A DNA stretch of 64,000 bases from Diphasiastrum complanatum (lineage: Eukaryota > Streptophyta > Lycopodiopsida > Lycopodiales > Lycopodiaceae). The notes under the pieces are model-generated. The model was not told the origin of the DNA. It saw nothing but the letters and a program-made list of their open reading frames with translations, and did no database searches. The DNA is taken from NCBI GenBank assembly GCA_029204225.1, contig CM055097.1, positions 60,617,467-60,681,466 on the forward strand. The letters run 5' to 3'. This document shows, piece by piece, positions 34,285 through 45,333 of the stretch. A program made the translations under genes and the position numbers. The number at the start of each line of letters is the position of its first letter. Position 1 is the first letter of the stretch.

Positions 34285-34302
34285 ACTGCCTTTAAAGGCA
34301 GT
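34285..34302. promoter_or_regulatory. 18-bp perfect palindrome with TTTAAA core
   Basis: ACTGCCTTTAAAGGCAGT equals its own reverse complement. It lies about 160 bp upstream of the start codon, where a TATA-like element could serve the minus-strand gene. The role is an inference. Confidence 0.45.
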
Positions 34303-34317
34303 TTTGGAATGACACCT

Positions 34318-34323
34318 CACGTG
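34318..34323. promoter_or_regulatory. G-box CACGTG upstream of ARID-HMG gene
   Basis: CACGTGGG lies 192 bp upstream of the start codon. Another ACGT-core motif (CCACGTCA) is at about 34230. These are bZIP/bHLH-type sites by sequence only. Confidence 0.45.
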
Positions 34324-35297
34324 GGCATGGTGCAGGATTTAGTACTAACTTTTAAGTAGTGGTCATTGGGAATTGGAGTACCTTTATCACAACCAATTCT
34401 AACTCTGGGGACTCGATTATGAGTGGTAATGAGTGGTAATGGCTCGATCAATTGATCATTATCATGTGTAATTGGGACATTCGTTTGATTTTTTTGCATT
34501 GTAGCCTGCGTGTTCCATTTTTCAAGATCCCTTATCCATTCATTACCTTCATTGCAAAACATCACTTGGCTCATCTCAACTCTACAAGAAACCTTCTTCC
34601 AACATCCCCACATCCCAATGTGAAGTGACTCAAACCAAGAATGAAGTTGCTTTTAGTGTTGTCAATATTATCACTTGATGATGCTTCCACTACTAGCATG
34701 ATGCTGGAGGAATACTTTTGGAACTTTCCACTTTGTATACATCACTTAGCTAACCATTGAGATTGCTAGTGAATGTGAATGAACTGCTTACACTCTCGTC
34801 TATGCTTGATCAAAAACACCTTTTTTAGATATCCTCAAAAGACCTGCATTTTTTAAGGATTCTCGATTATTTGAGGACTATTACTCATGAAAGGGAACAT
34901 AAAAAATCGTTTAAATATTCATGAAGTTGATTTTTAAAAAATAAAATCAGTTTCATTCTTGTACGTAGACGGCTTTCCCGAGCACCGGGGGGTGGGGCGG
35001 GGTCCGAAGCGCCCTTTCCCATGAAAATTATTTCTTTAAGTGAGTTGTTTTTACATGCGTGTTTCAATTGGAAAGTAGATTTCATTTCTTGTGAAAACTT
35101 TTACCTTTTTTTTTACATAAGTTATCTTTACGTTCACCTCATGATGGGCATTAAAAAGGTGCAAAAGTTTGCATCCACCTTCTAGCATTCAAGAAGGGCA
35201 TGACAAAAGAATTTGATTTCCTGAAATTTTAAGCTAGGAGGTCCATCATTTTATTTGTAATAAAACAACACCCGATAAAAAGATTTGCAAGCGAAAT

Positions 35298-35945
35298 GGC
35301 TCAAGAAGGTGGCCTTTCATCGTCTTAAAAACAATTACCATAAAATTTTCTCATAATTTTTTTTCACATGCAACTTTAAGACAGATAGTGCCTATAAAAG
35401 AAGGTAGAAGGTGCATGTAAAAAAATATTAATTTTTGAGCATATTTCAAGTGAACTGCACTCAATGACACTCCACCATTTTCTTTATAAAAAAGCAAAAA
35501 CTAATTCTTGTGGGGGAGAAGGCCCCCATTCGAGGCCATTTCGCCTTGGGAGGAAGTTGCCTCACCGAAACAGCTGATTTACAGACAAGAATGGGGGAAG
35601 GTTTGACTCTGTGACCTTTTTTGCAGGCAAAAAGACTCAAGAAGGTGGCCTTTCTCGTCTTAAAAACAATTAAAAAAAAATTTCTCATAATTTTTTTTCA
35701 CATGCAACTTAAAGTGCCTGTAAAAGGAGGTAAAAATAACTTATGTGCACCTTCCACTGCCTAGAAGGTGCATGTAAAGAAATAATAATTTCTGAACAAA
35801 TTTCAAGTGATTTAAATGCACTCAATGAGTTTTCACCATTTTCTTTATAAAAAAAGCAAAAACTAATTCTTGTGGGGGAGAAGGCCCCCATTCGAGGCAG
35901 TTCCACCTTGGGAGGCAGATGCCTCACTGGAACATGGTGGAAGGC
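35298..35945. repeat. tandem duplication, 2 x ~330 bp
   Basis: Copies 35298-35634 and 35635-35945 share CTCAAGAAGGTGGCCTTT, CTCATAATTTTTTTTCACAT, TGCACTCAATGA and GGGGGAGAAGGCCCCCATTC in order. The second copy contains an extra hairpin (GTGCACCTTC ... GAAGGTGCAT) at about 35744-35773. Confidence 0.8.
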
Positions 35946-37365
35946 CCAAGGGAAGGCGTCAATGATGCAAGCTTCTCCTACATAATGGCATGAACAATAA
36001 AGAAGAAATTTGTATCACTATGGTTTTTGCATTTAGGACGACTTCTTTTACATTTGTTCAACCTTTTTATGTTATTTAGATCAACCTTTTTTTGTGAAAC
36101 ATGCATGTGGTAAGCCAATGAGAGGCTGCCACATGGCACATTCACATTCCATCAAAATTTTCATGTGCTATCTGTTGCTTTTTTATTGGATGTCCACTTG
36201 AGAATTGTGTTGAGAAGGCTCACAAAATATTTTGCTTCTAAATTTACATGAACATTTTGCTTTTGGAGGTGCCTCTAGGATATAAAGAAAAGTTGTGCAC
36301 TTGGCAATATCGTTAATACCATGCATACCATAGCAGTCCAATGAGGGAGAGAACGAGTCCAAAGGAGCTTGGTTTTGATAGCATAGCAAAGTTTACAGAT
36401 AGATTCAATCTCAGTCATCCATCTCCTCACTACTACTTCAGGGATTTGTCATCCAACCTACTGCATTATAACTCGACATTGGACTCCTAGGTGCTCCTAC
36501 GGCTTGGCCTACTACAACAAGTAGCCCACCTCCTGATGATGGATACCTAGTACCTTGTGCCCTCAAAAAAATGCTCCTTTTAAGGGTTTTGTCTCATACT
36601 ACTAGCAAAATAGTGAGAATCTCAAAAAATCGTTTTCTTTTTTGGTCATTGCTTGGGAAAATTGGCAAAGTGCAGGAATGAAATTTTCACTATTTCTCAA
36701 AAACCTATATTATAAAATCTTGGATGATTTTTTATACAAGCATATAAGCCCTTTTATTTACAATAGTCTTCAAAAAATCGAGAAGCTTTAAAAAATTGCA
36801 TGTTATTTGAAGATAAGAGGTTTTTTTTTGAGGTGAGCACTCTTTCTTGTTTCTCATTACACAAGCAAAATCAGGAAAAAGCGTTAGATCTAAAAACAAG
36901 CTAAATAAGCAGATTAATTTTAGGGTATTGGCCTAGAAAACCACTAAAATAGGGCAAAGCCCTAGAGATGAGGAGAATTAGCAAGTAATACATAGAATGT
37001 GAGTATTGATAAACCGACTCACTTTGAGCTCATTTGGTGCATGTCATCATTAACCGTCTATTCTAAACCCTAAATTTTGTGCCTGTAGACTACTCAGAAC
37101 TAACATGCAAAAATGCACCCTGGTATCTGCAATCACCGTTGTCTCATTAGAAGCGTTGGATTTTGCCACATGGCAAGAATCCAAGTGATCAGACGTAAAT
37201 AAACTGGCACTAGCCCCATCCGTCGCTACGTATTCTGCTGAAATTGGTACACACCAATTATCAGAAAACCCTAAACCAAATCCAGGGCTTGCATCTAAAG
37301 CATAAACTAAATATAGGTCTGAGAACCCTAAGGGATGGAAAAATAGTAATTATCCCTGCTTTTAT

Positions 37366-37440
37366 TAAAACTAGGGTCTATTACCCACTGCTGAAAAGAA
37401 AAACTAGGGTTTATTAACCACTACTGAAAAGAGAAACTAA
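37366..37440. repeat. tandem repeat, 2 x ~38 bp
   Basis: AAACTAGGGT(C/T)TATTA(C/A)CCACT(G/A)CTGAAAAGA occurs twice, head to tail, with few changes. Confidence 0.75.
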
Positions 37441-38094
37441 AAGTGGCAGAAGCTCTGAGCGGCAACAGAGGAATGGGGCAACTTGCAAGCTGCAAGGTAC
37501 GACCTCCACCTGTCCATCTTCTTGCCTAAAGCTACAGGCTCATGTGGGAGGCCCCACCGCCACCAGCTGCTGAGAGCATCGCCATGCCCTCACTCTTTCT
37601 AACATATTCGCATGCGCAGTGGGATATGATTTGTGGGCTTAGGCGAGGGGTCGTTTAGTGGCCTTGATTACTTATTTTATGAGTTTTTTTTATGGGTTTT
37701 GATTTGAACTTGCAAAGAGATATTCCATGGTTTCCATGGTGTTATGAAAAGGTGTAGCTATATATAACACCTACACACTATGACCAACGCTTTTAGTTGC
37801 TTTATTGACTCTTCATGAATGCCCAATAAAGTGCTCTCTATGCTCTTTTTCATTACATAAGTGGCTAGTGGGATGCCTTTCTTCATGATAAGTATGACAT
37901 GTATAGCGCACAATTTCATATGTCATATTGGAAAAGTTAAAAGATTATTTCATGGGCTTTACCACACCAAAAGGGTGAACAAAGTCATTTAGATTCTACA
38001 TCTCTACCTAACATGCATATGAAAACCATGGATCTCACATTACGCACTCTCAAGTCTTTCTTACAACAACTACAACTACACTTAAGCATGCCAC

Positions 38095-38297
38095 CAAATG
38101 TGTGAATTTTTTTTTTGGCAACAGAGTTACGCAACTAGTGGGGTTATACACAACATGTGTAGAGTCTGGCCATGTGGGCAATGCCAAGTGAGGATCAAGC
38201 TCCTTAGATGTCACTACGTGGCAGTTGGGATTCGAGCCTACGCCACAATCAACAACTCTACCCATACACCATACTGCGATGAACAAATGTGTGAATT
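38095..38297 (-). mobile_element. tRNA-like SINE with target duplications
   Basis: CAAATGTGTGAATT occurs at 38095-38108 and 38284-38297. Between them the minus strand reads from GTTCATCGCAGTATGGTGTA through GGCTCGAATCCC (a Pol III B-box-like motif near 38230) to CTCTGTTGCC and a poly(A) tract. A tRNA-like head, an A tail and a 14-bp duplication make this a SINE of about 175 bp, moved by LINE machinery. The A box is only weakly recognisable. Confidence 0.75.
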
Positions 38298-39410
38298 ATG
38301 ACAATGGTTTGTTGTAGGAGATAAACCTTCCAAAATTTGAGTAAAGTAAGGTATTTATTGTCACCCCACATATATTGATTGATACTATATTGAAATCAAA
38401 ATTACATCAAGTTTTTTGTTCTCTCAATAATGATAAGACCAACTACCAAGTTGATATTTATAAGGCTAATCTTCGCATCCCAATCCCATGAGCATGAAAG
38501 AGATTAGTAGTTGTGTTGGTTTGTTGGAAAAAGTCATGTTTTCAATATCTCGTATATATGTTTGGGTCTAATAGCAGGTTTGTTTTATTATCTAACTTTT
38601 GTTGGGTCTCAATCTTCAAGCATATTTGTATAAATAGTTGGAAAAAATCAAAAGATCATATGACATGAATGACAATTAATCAAGTTATAATAGTGTAATG
38701 GGAAAAGTGGGTAGTACAACATATTTAAGGCTATACATTTGTTATCTATGATAAGCAAGATTTGTAATTCACTATCAGTAATCTACGATTAGTTCAGTTG
38801 CACAAGGATAACACATATAGTGCATGAAAACGAGCTTGCAAAAAAGAATGGGAAAAGGCTATATGGAGAACAATATTTGATGAAGTTCATATGATCGATC
38901 AATAGACTAACATAACGTCATCTCAACATTAGAGGAGTTCTGAATATCAAAAAGACCCTTTAAGGAATGCCATGTAGGATAGAAAAATATCAAAATAAAA
39001 AAAACAATATTGCTTATTTAGTTGGCCCCACCACTCTCGCGGCCTCCCCAACTCCCAATGATCTAACCATAGTGTCTACAGTCACAGTTAACAACTCTAA
39101 ACTGTTCACAGTCTAACTTGTCAAAATTTGAAAATATGACCGCAATCCACAAATTCAAATCAGGGAAAAAAGCATCCCTCCACTAGAATGAAAATTTGAG
39201 CGCCATCTCCAAATATGAACGCCATCTTCACATTGGACTGAGATTATGAGCGCCATCTCCACATCGGACTGAAAATATGAGCACTATCTCCAAATTTGAA
39301 TTAGACAGAGTATATAATATAATTAAAGATAACTACTTTGTTTTGTTTTGTATTGTTTTGTTTTGTACTGTTTTGTTTTGTCTTGCTTTATCTGATGACG
39401 ACATTGTGTC
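38298..39410. other. intergenic DNA with minor tandem repeats
   Basis: Nothing gene-like. From 39196 to 39305 a motif (GAGCGCCATCTCC and variants) is repeated three to four times. From 39341 to 39386 a TTTTG-type microsatellite occurs next to the LTR of element F. Confidence 0.55.
39341..39386. repeat. (TTTTG)n-type microsatellite
   Basis: TTTTG units with single-base changes run head to tail, such as GTTTTGTTTTGTATTG. Confidence 0.8.
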
Positions 39411-39684
39411 AGTTAGAATTAAAGTAGAATCATTGTGTTACTATACTGTGGGTCCTACCAGTGGATAAGGATCAGTTGGCCTCGCCACGAGACAAGTCGA
39501 CGGGACATGCGTCCCGCCAACGGCAAGCTGGATCATGCATGGGTTGCCTGAGTGAACAACTATATGTACAGTGTAATTTCATTTTGAGAAATACAGTTGC
39601 TATGTGAGCTTGCTGTGGAGAGTGTTTTCTATCTGTGTTACTGTGTAGCATGATCTGTGTTCCTGTGCAAAGCAAATTCTAAGT
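39411..39684 (+). repeat. 5' LTR of element F
   Basis: Begins AGTTAGAATT and ends AATTCTAAGT. The original ends were probably TG...CA and have mutated. Long stretches match 51011-51284. Confidence 0.9.
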
Positions 39685-39697
39685 TGGTATCAGAGCC
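39685..39697 (+). promoter_or_regulatory. primer binding site of element F
   Basis: TGGTATCAGAGCC, the exact iMet type, follows the LTR directly. Confidence 0.88.
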
Positions 39698-40162
39698 GTA
39701 CAGGGAGTGTACACAGTACAGTATCGTCGTTGAAGAGAGCTTCGGGAGAACTGTCTTCTGAGAGTTCGGGGTTTACGGTGGGTTGAAGACGGAAAGAGAA
39801 GCACTGGTGCACGGTTTCTAGTTTATAGAGGCTTGCTAAGCTCATCGGAGGGATTATTAGCCTATGCATAGCATCAGACAGGGAAAATTTTGGTGAAAAA
39901 TTGACAATTTTGAAGCCAGCTGAAAATTGAAACTGGCCTTGGGGTTACAATTTTTATACATAACTAGTGATTTCTTCACTGTTTGTTCACCGTTTGGATG
40001 CCGTAAGGATAGGAAGGAAGCTAATCACATTGTCAACCAGCCATGGAGAGATTTTGAGGTCTATGTTAGAGATTTGTCTCCAGACAGTTAACCTAGCAGA
40101 TTTGCGGTAAAAAGGTGAAAAAAAAGCCACTTTGCCAAGTTGAGATAAAATCACCGTTTCTT
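39698..40162. other. leader of element F, left of insertion G
   Basis: Untranslated leader without ORFs. It continues at 45984-46817 after element G. Confidence 0.6.
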
Positions 40163-40811
40163 TGTGAAAGATTCAACTAGTTTCATCACATTTTGCAATA
40201 TTTCCATAGTTGGCATATTGAGGCCAAAACTTGTTTTAGACTTAGAGGTTGACTTTTCAAAGTTCGTTAGTCTAAATTTCATTTGAATAAACACTTTTTG
40301 AAAGTGTGGGAAAGATAGAATGCAAGTTTGAGTAGATTCAATTTGAATAAGTTGGGTACATTGAATCTAGACCCAAAATTGGTAGGGTTAGCATTTTGGT
40401 GGGAAAGCCAAGTGGCCAAATAGGGTTTGGACCTGTTATAAAAGGATGTAACTCGTGGAGACAGTCATCTTCTCTCTTCTCTATCTCATTTCATGCTTAT
40501 ACATGTTCTCTTGGGTTCTACTATCCATTGGTGCACCATCTTGGTGATTGCTTGCAATTCTATGTGTAGAATGATCTATATTTGTTATTTTTGGATCCAC
40601 ATGTGTGAAATACAGTAGCTTGTTGGTTTTGTACAGACAACAACAGTACATAATCATTTCATTCAAGTTTGATCAAGTTCTATTAGTGTTTGCATCTCAA
40701 ATTGTGTGTAGATGCTGATTTTTCTACATTGGTGAAATTGGTAGTGTATTTCTCTTTCTAACCAAAGATCATTCAAGTAGATTGGATCTTAAGGATCTGA
40801 AATCTTTCACA
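40163..40811 (+). repeat. 5' LTR of element G
   Basis: TGTGAAAGATT to AATCTTTCACA, with TATAAAAG at 40437-40444. In this copy the CACACGTGTG palindrome is changed to CACATGTGTG. Confidence 0.93.
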
Positions 40812-40823
40812 TGGTATCAGAGC
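40812..40823 (+). promoter_or_regulatory. primer binding site of element G
   Basis: TGGTATCAGAGC, exact iMet type, next to the LTR. Confidence 0.9.
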
Positions 40824-41402
40824 TTGTGTTTCAGGCTATGAAGAAGAAAATCAGATCTATCAATGATTTGGTGAAGATATCAAGTCTAGAGCATGCTAGA
40901 GAGGATTCTACACCAAAATCGGATTTTTTGCTTTTGTAGATTGGATCTTTTGTAGATCAAAACACTAAATAGGTCAATATACTTGTTCAATTCTGATTTT
41001 TGAATTCACATACTGGATTTGGCCGATTTTTGGATCATTGGTTTAGCCTAAGTGGTGGCTCATATCAAATTTTCAGCATTTGCATGTAGATTTGGAATAG
41101 TCAATTTTTTGTGATTTTGTCAAAACCCTAATTTTGATTGGATCTCTAGATAGTGAGATTTCTGGACTTCATTTGAGTGTGTTTCAATCTTAGGAAGTGT
41201 CAAAAGTCATTAGATTGAGGATAGTTCATAGGTTGATCAAGATTCCATGATTCTATGTGTTGATTTGCTTGGATAAGTGCTAGAAGAGAATTTGTGAGAT
41301 AGTTTCAAATCTTGGTGATTTCTTTTGAAAGCATTTGTTGTTGTTCAAAGGAGTGCTTTGTGCATTGAAGCATGTTGAAAGAGAAGATCAGGTCATTGCT
41401 AC

Positions 41403-42263
41403 ATGGCAACCTCAATTGGAGTCATGTTGGAAGCCAATGATAGGCTTACCTCAAGTAACTATTCATTGTGGAAAGTGAGGATGGAGTCACTTCTTGAGAT
41501 GAATGATGTTTTGGATATTGTTGTAGGCTTGGAGGAGAGACCAGCAACACAACAAGATCAATTGAGGTATGACAAGAGGGCCAAGAAGGCTCTACACATG
41601 ATAAAGATGAATGTTACCAATGAACTTCTCAAGGAAGTTGGTAAGTGCACATCATCTTTGGAAGCTTGGAATTCATTGAAGAAGCTTTATGAATCCAAGT
41701 CTACTTCAAGAGTGTTGACTGTAAGAAGGCAAATCTTTTCTTGTTTGCAAAAGAATGAAGAAAGTCCAAGTACTTTTGTTTTGAGAATGAAAGCATTGAA
41801 TGATGAGTTAGCTTGCATAGATGAAAGCATTAAGGAAGGAGAGCTTATTCAAGTTATTCTTAATGGCTTGTTGGATTCTCATGCTAACATTGTTCAAAGT
41901 ATTGCTATTCAAAAGACTTTGCCAAGTTTGATGGATCTTCAAGAGATCTTGATCATTGAGGAATATAGGCTTCAAGCAAGAGGTGGATCTACATCGACAC
42001 TTCAAGAGGTGCTATGTTCACAAAGGGCAAATTCAAGGGCAAAACCAAAAGCAAGTGGTCTAAAGGGCAAGATCAAGTGGATGCTTCTTCAAGTGGCAAA
42101 AAGAAGGATAGATCAAAGCTCAAGTGCTTCTATTGTGGCATCAAAGGACACTTTGCAAGTGAGTGCTACAAGAAGAAGAGAGATCAAGGAGACAAGCAAG
42201 GTAATCTTACTCTTGATGAGGATGGTTTGGATGTGCAAGATGCAAATGATGATGCTTTTGTGA
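41403..42263 (+). pseudogene. copia gag of element G
   Basis: MATSIGVMLEANDRLTSSNY starts a UBN2-type gag. It is open through EYRLQARGGSTSTLQE, then a 1-bp deletion (GAGGTGC where A has GAGGATGC) throws it out of frame. The correct frame continues from about 42014 with the zinc knuckle. Confidence 0.9.
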
Positions 42264-42940
42264 TGTCTTCATGTATGCTTGCTAATGATGGAGATCTAGA
42301 TCCTTGGTGGATTGATAGTGGAGCAAGTTCACACATGACCTTTCACAAAGAGTACTTCACTTCTTTGTTGGCATATGGAGATGACAAGAGGGTGATCTAC
42401 ACGGCCAATGATGGTGAGTGTGCAATCAAAGGGATTGGCACAATTCCTATTTCTCTCTCTACAAATAGGAATGTTCATTTGGAGGATGTCTCGTTTATTC
42501 CATCTATTACCAAGAATTTGCTTAGTGTGAGTCAAATGCTAAGTAAGGGCCTCAAGGTGAAGTTTGATGGAGATGCTTGTTTGATCAAAAGGAAGGATGT
42601 CTTGATTGGAAAAGGTAAAAGGCAAGGGAAGTTGTTCAAACTTGATGCTTGTGTTATTACTAACCAAGTTGGATGTGTTGCAAGGGAGCAAATTTCTATT
42701 CAAGAGGTTTGGCACAAAAGTATGGGACACCTCAACTTCAAGTCATTGGAGGTAATGGCAAGGAAGAAGGTTGTGATTGGTCTTCCAAGTTCCTTAAGTA
42801 ATGACAAGCATGTTTGTGAGTCTTGTGCTTTGTCTAAGTCACTTGATCTATTTCTAGATCTACAAAGCCTTTTCAACTTGTACATTCGGATATTCATGGA
42901 TCTACTACAATTAGCAATAGTGGAGCTACGATGTATGTAA
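42014..42940 (+). pseudogene. zinc knuckle, protease and GAG-pre-integrase of element G
   Basis: Contains CFYCGIKGHFASEC, protease WWIDSGASSHMT and VWHKSMGHLN ... CESCALSKS. The HKR of related proteins is HKS here. The frame then slips before the integrase core, exactly as in element A, and ends at 42940. Confidence 0.9.
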
Positions 42941-43719
42941 CATTCATTGATGATTTTAGTAGATTTGTTTGGATCTATCTACTAAAGAGCAAGGATGAAG
43001 TGTATGATGTCTTTGTCAAGTTCAAGAATTCAAGGGAGAACCAATTCTCCACAAAGATCAAGTGCTTGAGAGGTGACAATGGTGGTGAGTACATATCTAA
43101 CAAGTTCAAGGCCTTTTGTGATGAGCATGGGATCAAGAGGGAGTATACAACATCAAGGACCCCACAACAAAATGGAGTGGCTGAAAGGAAGAATAGAACT
43201 TTATGTGAAAGTGCTAAAGCTATGAGGTTAAGTGCTAATCTTGACAAACCATTTTGGGATCAAGCTTTGTTGTGTGCCAATTTCTTGTGCAATAGGTGGC
43301 CGAGTGCTATTTTGGATGGAAGGACACCTTTTGAGATGCTATTCAAGAGGAGGCCGAGTGTCAACTTTCTAAGAACCTTTGGATGCACATGCTATGTCAA
43401 CATTACTCTTGATGATAGGACCAAGAAGGATCCATCTTCAAGAAGAGGTATTTTTGTTGGATATAGTGAGGTGAGTAAAGCCTACAAGGTTTACATTCCT
43501 TCTACTAACAAAGTGATTGTTGGTAGAGATGTCATTTTTGATGAGGGAAACATTCCAGAGGTGTTTTCAAGCATGATTGATGGTAAAGTAGATGGATCTA
43601 ACATTCTTGATGTTGATGAGAAGGATCCTACTTTGGATGGTGGTGATGATGGACCTTCATCAAGTCAAAAGCCAAGGAGAACATCAAGAGAAAGACAAGT
43701 ACCTTCAAGGCTCACATAG
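42931..43719 (+). pseudogene. copia integrase of element G
   Basis: Starts in frame at MYVTFIDDFSRFVWIYLL. LRGDNGGEYISNKF and TPQQNGVAERKNRTL keep the catalytic Asp and Glu. It runs through the GYSEVSKAYKVY block to a TAG stop at 43717-43719, where A has a Tyr codon. Confidence 0.9.
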
Positions 43720-43773
43720 GATCCAAAGGGTAAGCAAGTAGTTTCTGGAAATTATGTTGCTTTCCTAGCCTCT

Positions 43774-44976
43774 TTGGATGAGCCTACAAGTGTAGATCAA
43801 GCAAGGAAAGAAGAGGAGTGGATCCAAGCAATGGATCTCGAGTATCAAGCTCTTATGAAGAATGGAACATGGAGATTGGTGGAGTTGTCTAAGGACAAGA
43901 AAGCTATTGGATGCAAATGGATCTTCAAGGTAAAGACAAACCAAGATGGATCTATCAACAAGTACAAGGCAAGGTTAGTGGCAAAAGGATATGCTCAACA
44001 ACAAGGAATTGACTATGATGAGACCTTTGCACCCGTGGCAAAGATGGTAAGCATTCGAGTCATCATTTCACTTGCTACACTTTATGGATGGGATCTATGG
44101 CAAATGGACATTTCAAATGCATTCTTGAATGGTGATCTTGAGGAGGAAGTATACATGGAGCAACCCGAGAGCTACATTTCATCAACAAAGCCAAATCATG
44201 TGTGTCTTCTACAAAAGAGTTTGTATGGCCTTAAGCAAGCACCAAGGAGTTGGTATGCTAAGCTTAACACTTTTTTACTCTCTCAAGGCTTTGTTATGAG
44301 TGAGTATGATCATTCACTTTATTATAGGTTTGCTGAAAATGATGTTACCATCTTGCTAATCTATGTGGATGATATCATCTTGAGTGGTGGAGACAATCAA
44401 GATGTGGAGGATATCAAGAATGCTCTTAAGAAGGAGTTTGAGGTGCATGATCTTGGTAATTTGCATTACATTTTAGGATTAGAAATCATTAGATCTTCTC
44501 AATCTACTTTCATTTGTCAAGAGAAGTATGCTAATTCTATTCTAGAAATATTTCATATGGTAGATGCAAAAGCTATTGATACACCTATGGAGTCTCATGT
44601 AAAGCTAACTGTAAGAGGTAATGAAAGATTCTTCGAGGACATTACTCTCTATAGAAAGCTAGTTGGTTCACTCATCTATCTAGCCATTACTAGACCTGAT
44701 CTAAGCTATTGTGTTGGAAGATTGAGTCAATTTATGCAAGATCCTAGTGAGGAGCATTGGAAGCTAGGAAAGCGAGTTTTGAGGTACATCATTGGAACTC
44801 GAGATTTTGGCACATTGTATGAGGGATCATCACCTAATCTTTTTGGATTTTCAGATTCAGACTATGCTGGAGATGTAATGGATAGGAAATCCATTAGTGC
44901 TTATTGTATTTTCATAGGTGATGGAGCTATATCCTGGATGTCAAAGAAACAAGCCACTATCTCATTTGTCATCTAG
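43774..44976 (+). pseudogene. copia reverse transcriptase of element G
   Basis: 400 open codons hold the full RT: KKAIGCKWIFKVK, YKARLVAKGYAQ, MDISNAFLNGDLEEEVYME, SLYGLKQAPRSWY, the catalytic LLIYVDDIILSGG (about 44358-44396) and GSLIYLAITRPDLSY. It ends by a 1-bp insertion at the RNase H boundary. RT itself looks intact. Confidence 0.93.
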
Positions 44977-45325
44977 TGAGGCCGAGTACAAAGCTCTTAC
45001 ACATTGCACAAAGGAGATGGGATGGATCAAAAGGATGATCAAGGATCTTTACTGGATGGATTTTTCAGAGAGCCCAATCATCTTTTGTGACAATCAATCA
45101 TCCCAAAGAATGGCATCCAATCCTATCTTTCATGCTAGGAGCAAGCATATTGAGATACAATATCATTTTGTGAGGGAGCGAGTCATTGCAAAGGAGGTGG
45201 AGCTTCAACATGTGTCTTCAAGGGAATGTGTAGCTGATATCTTCACCAAAGCATTGGGAAAAAACTTGTTCATGAAGCATAGGACTTCACTTGGAGTATT
45301 ATCAAAGTCTATTAAAACTAGTTGA
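44918..45325 (+). pseudogene. copia RNase H of element G
   Basis: The true frame resumes at LSSSEAEYKALTHCTKEM after the extra T. IIFCDNQSSQRMA, NPIFHARSKHIEIQYHFV and CVADIFTKALG follow, the usual C-terminal end of copia pol. Confidence 0.9.
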
Positions 45326-45333
45326 AGAGGGAG

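Larger units (their letters stand above)
34330..38094. other. intergenic DNA without recognised genes
   Basis: Apart from the repeats listed separately, no gene is supported. A GC-richer part (37440-37660) follows a cluster of AAACCCTAA-like motifs (37067, 37263, 37323) and contains short frames. It may be a gene 5' end or relic. A G-rich stretch lies near 34985-35005. Confidence 0.45.

Noticed and set aside
33861-34286. 141-codon minus-strand frame
   Set aside because: It overlaps exon 1 in another frame; the ARID-linked frame is the real one.
34317-34613. 98-codon frame upstream of the ARID-HMG gene
   Set aside because: No domain and no relative in the window; it overlaps the presumed promoter.
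34980-35040. SINE tail
   Set aside because: Some similarity in style to plant SINE sequence was noticed, but no Pol III boxes, tail or target duplications were found; kept only as a low-interest finding.
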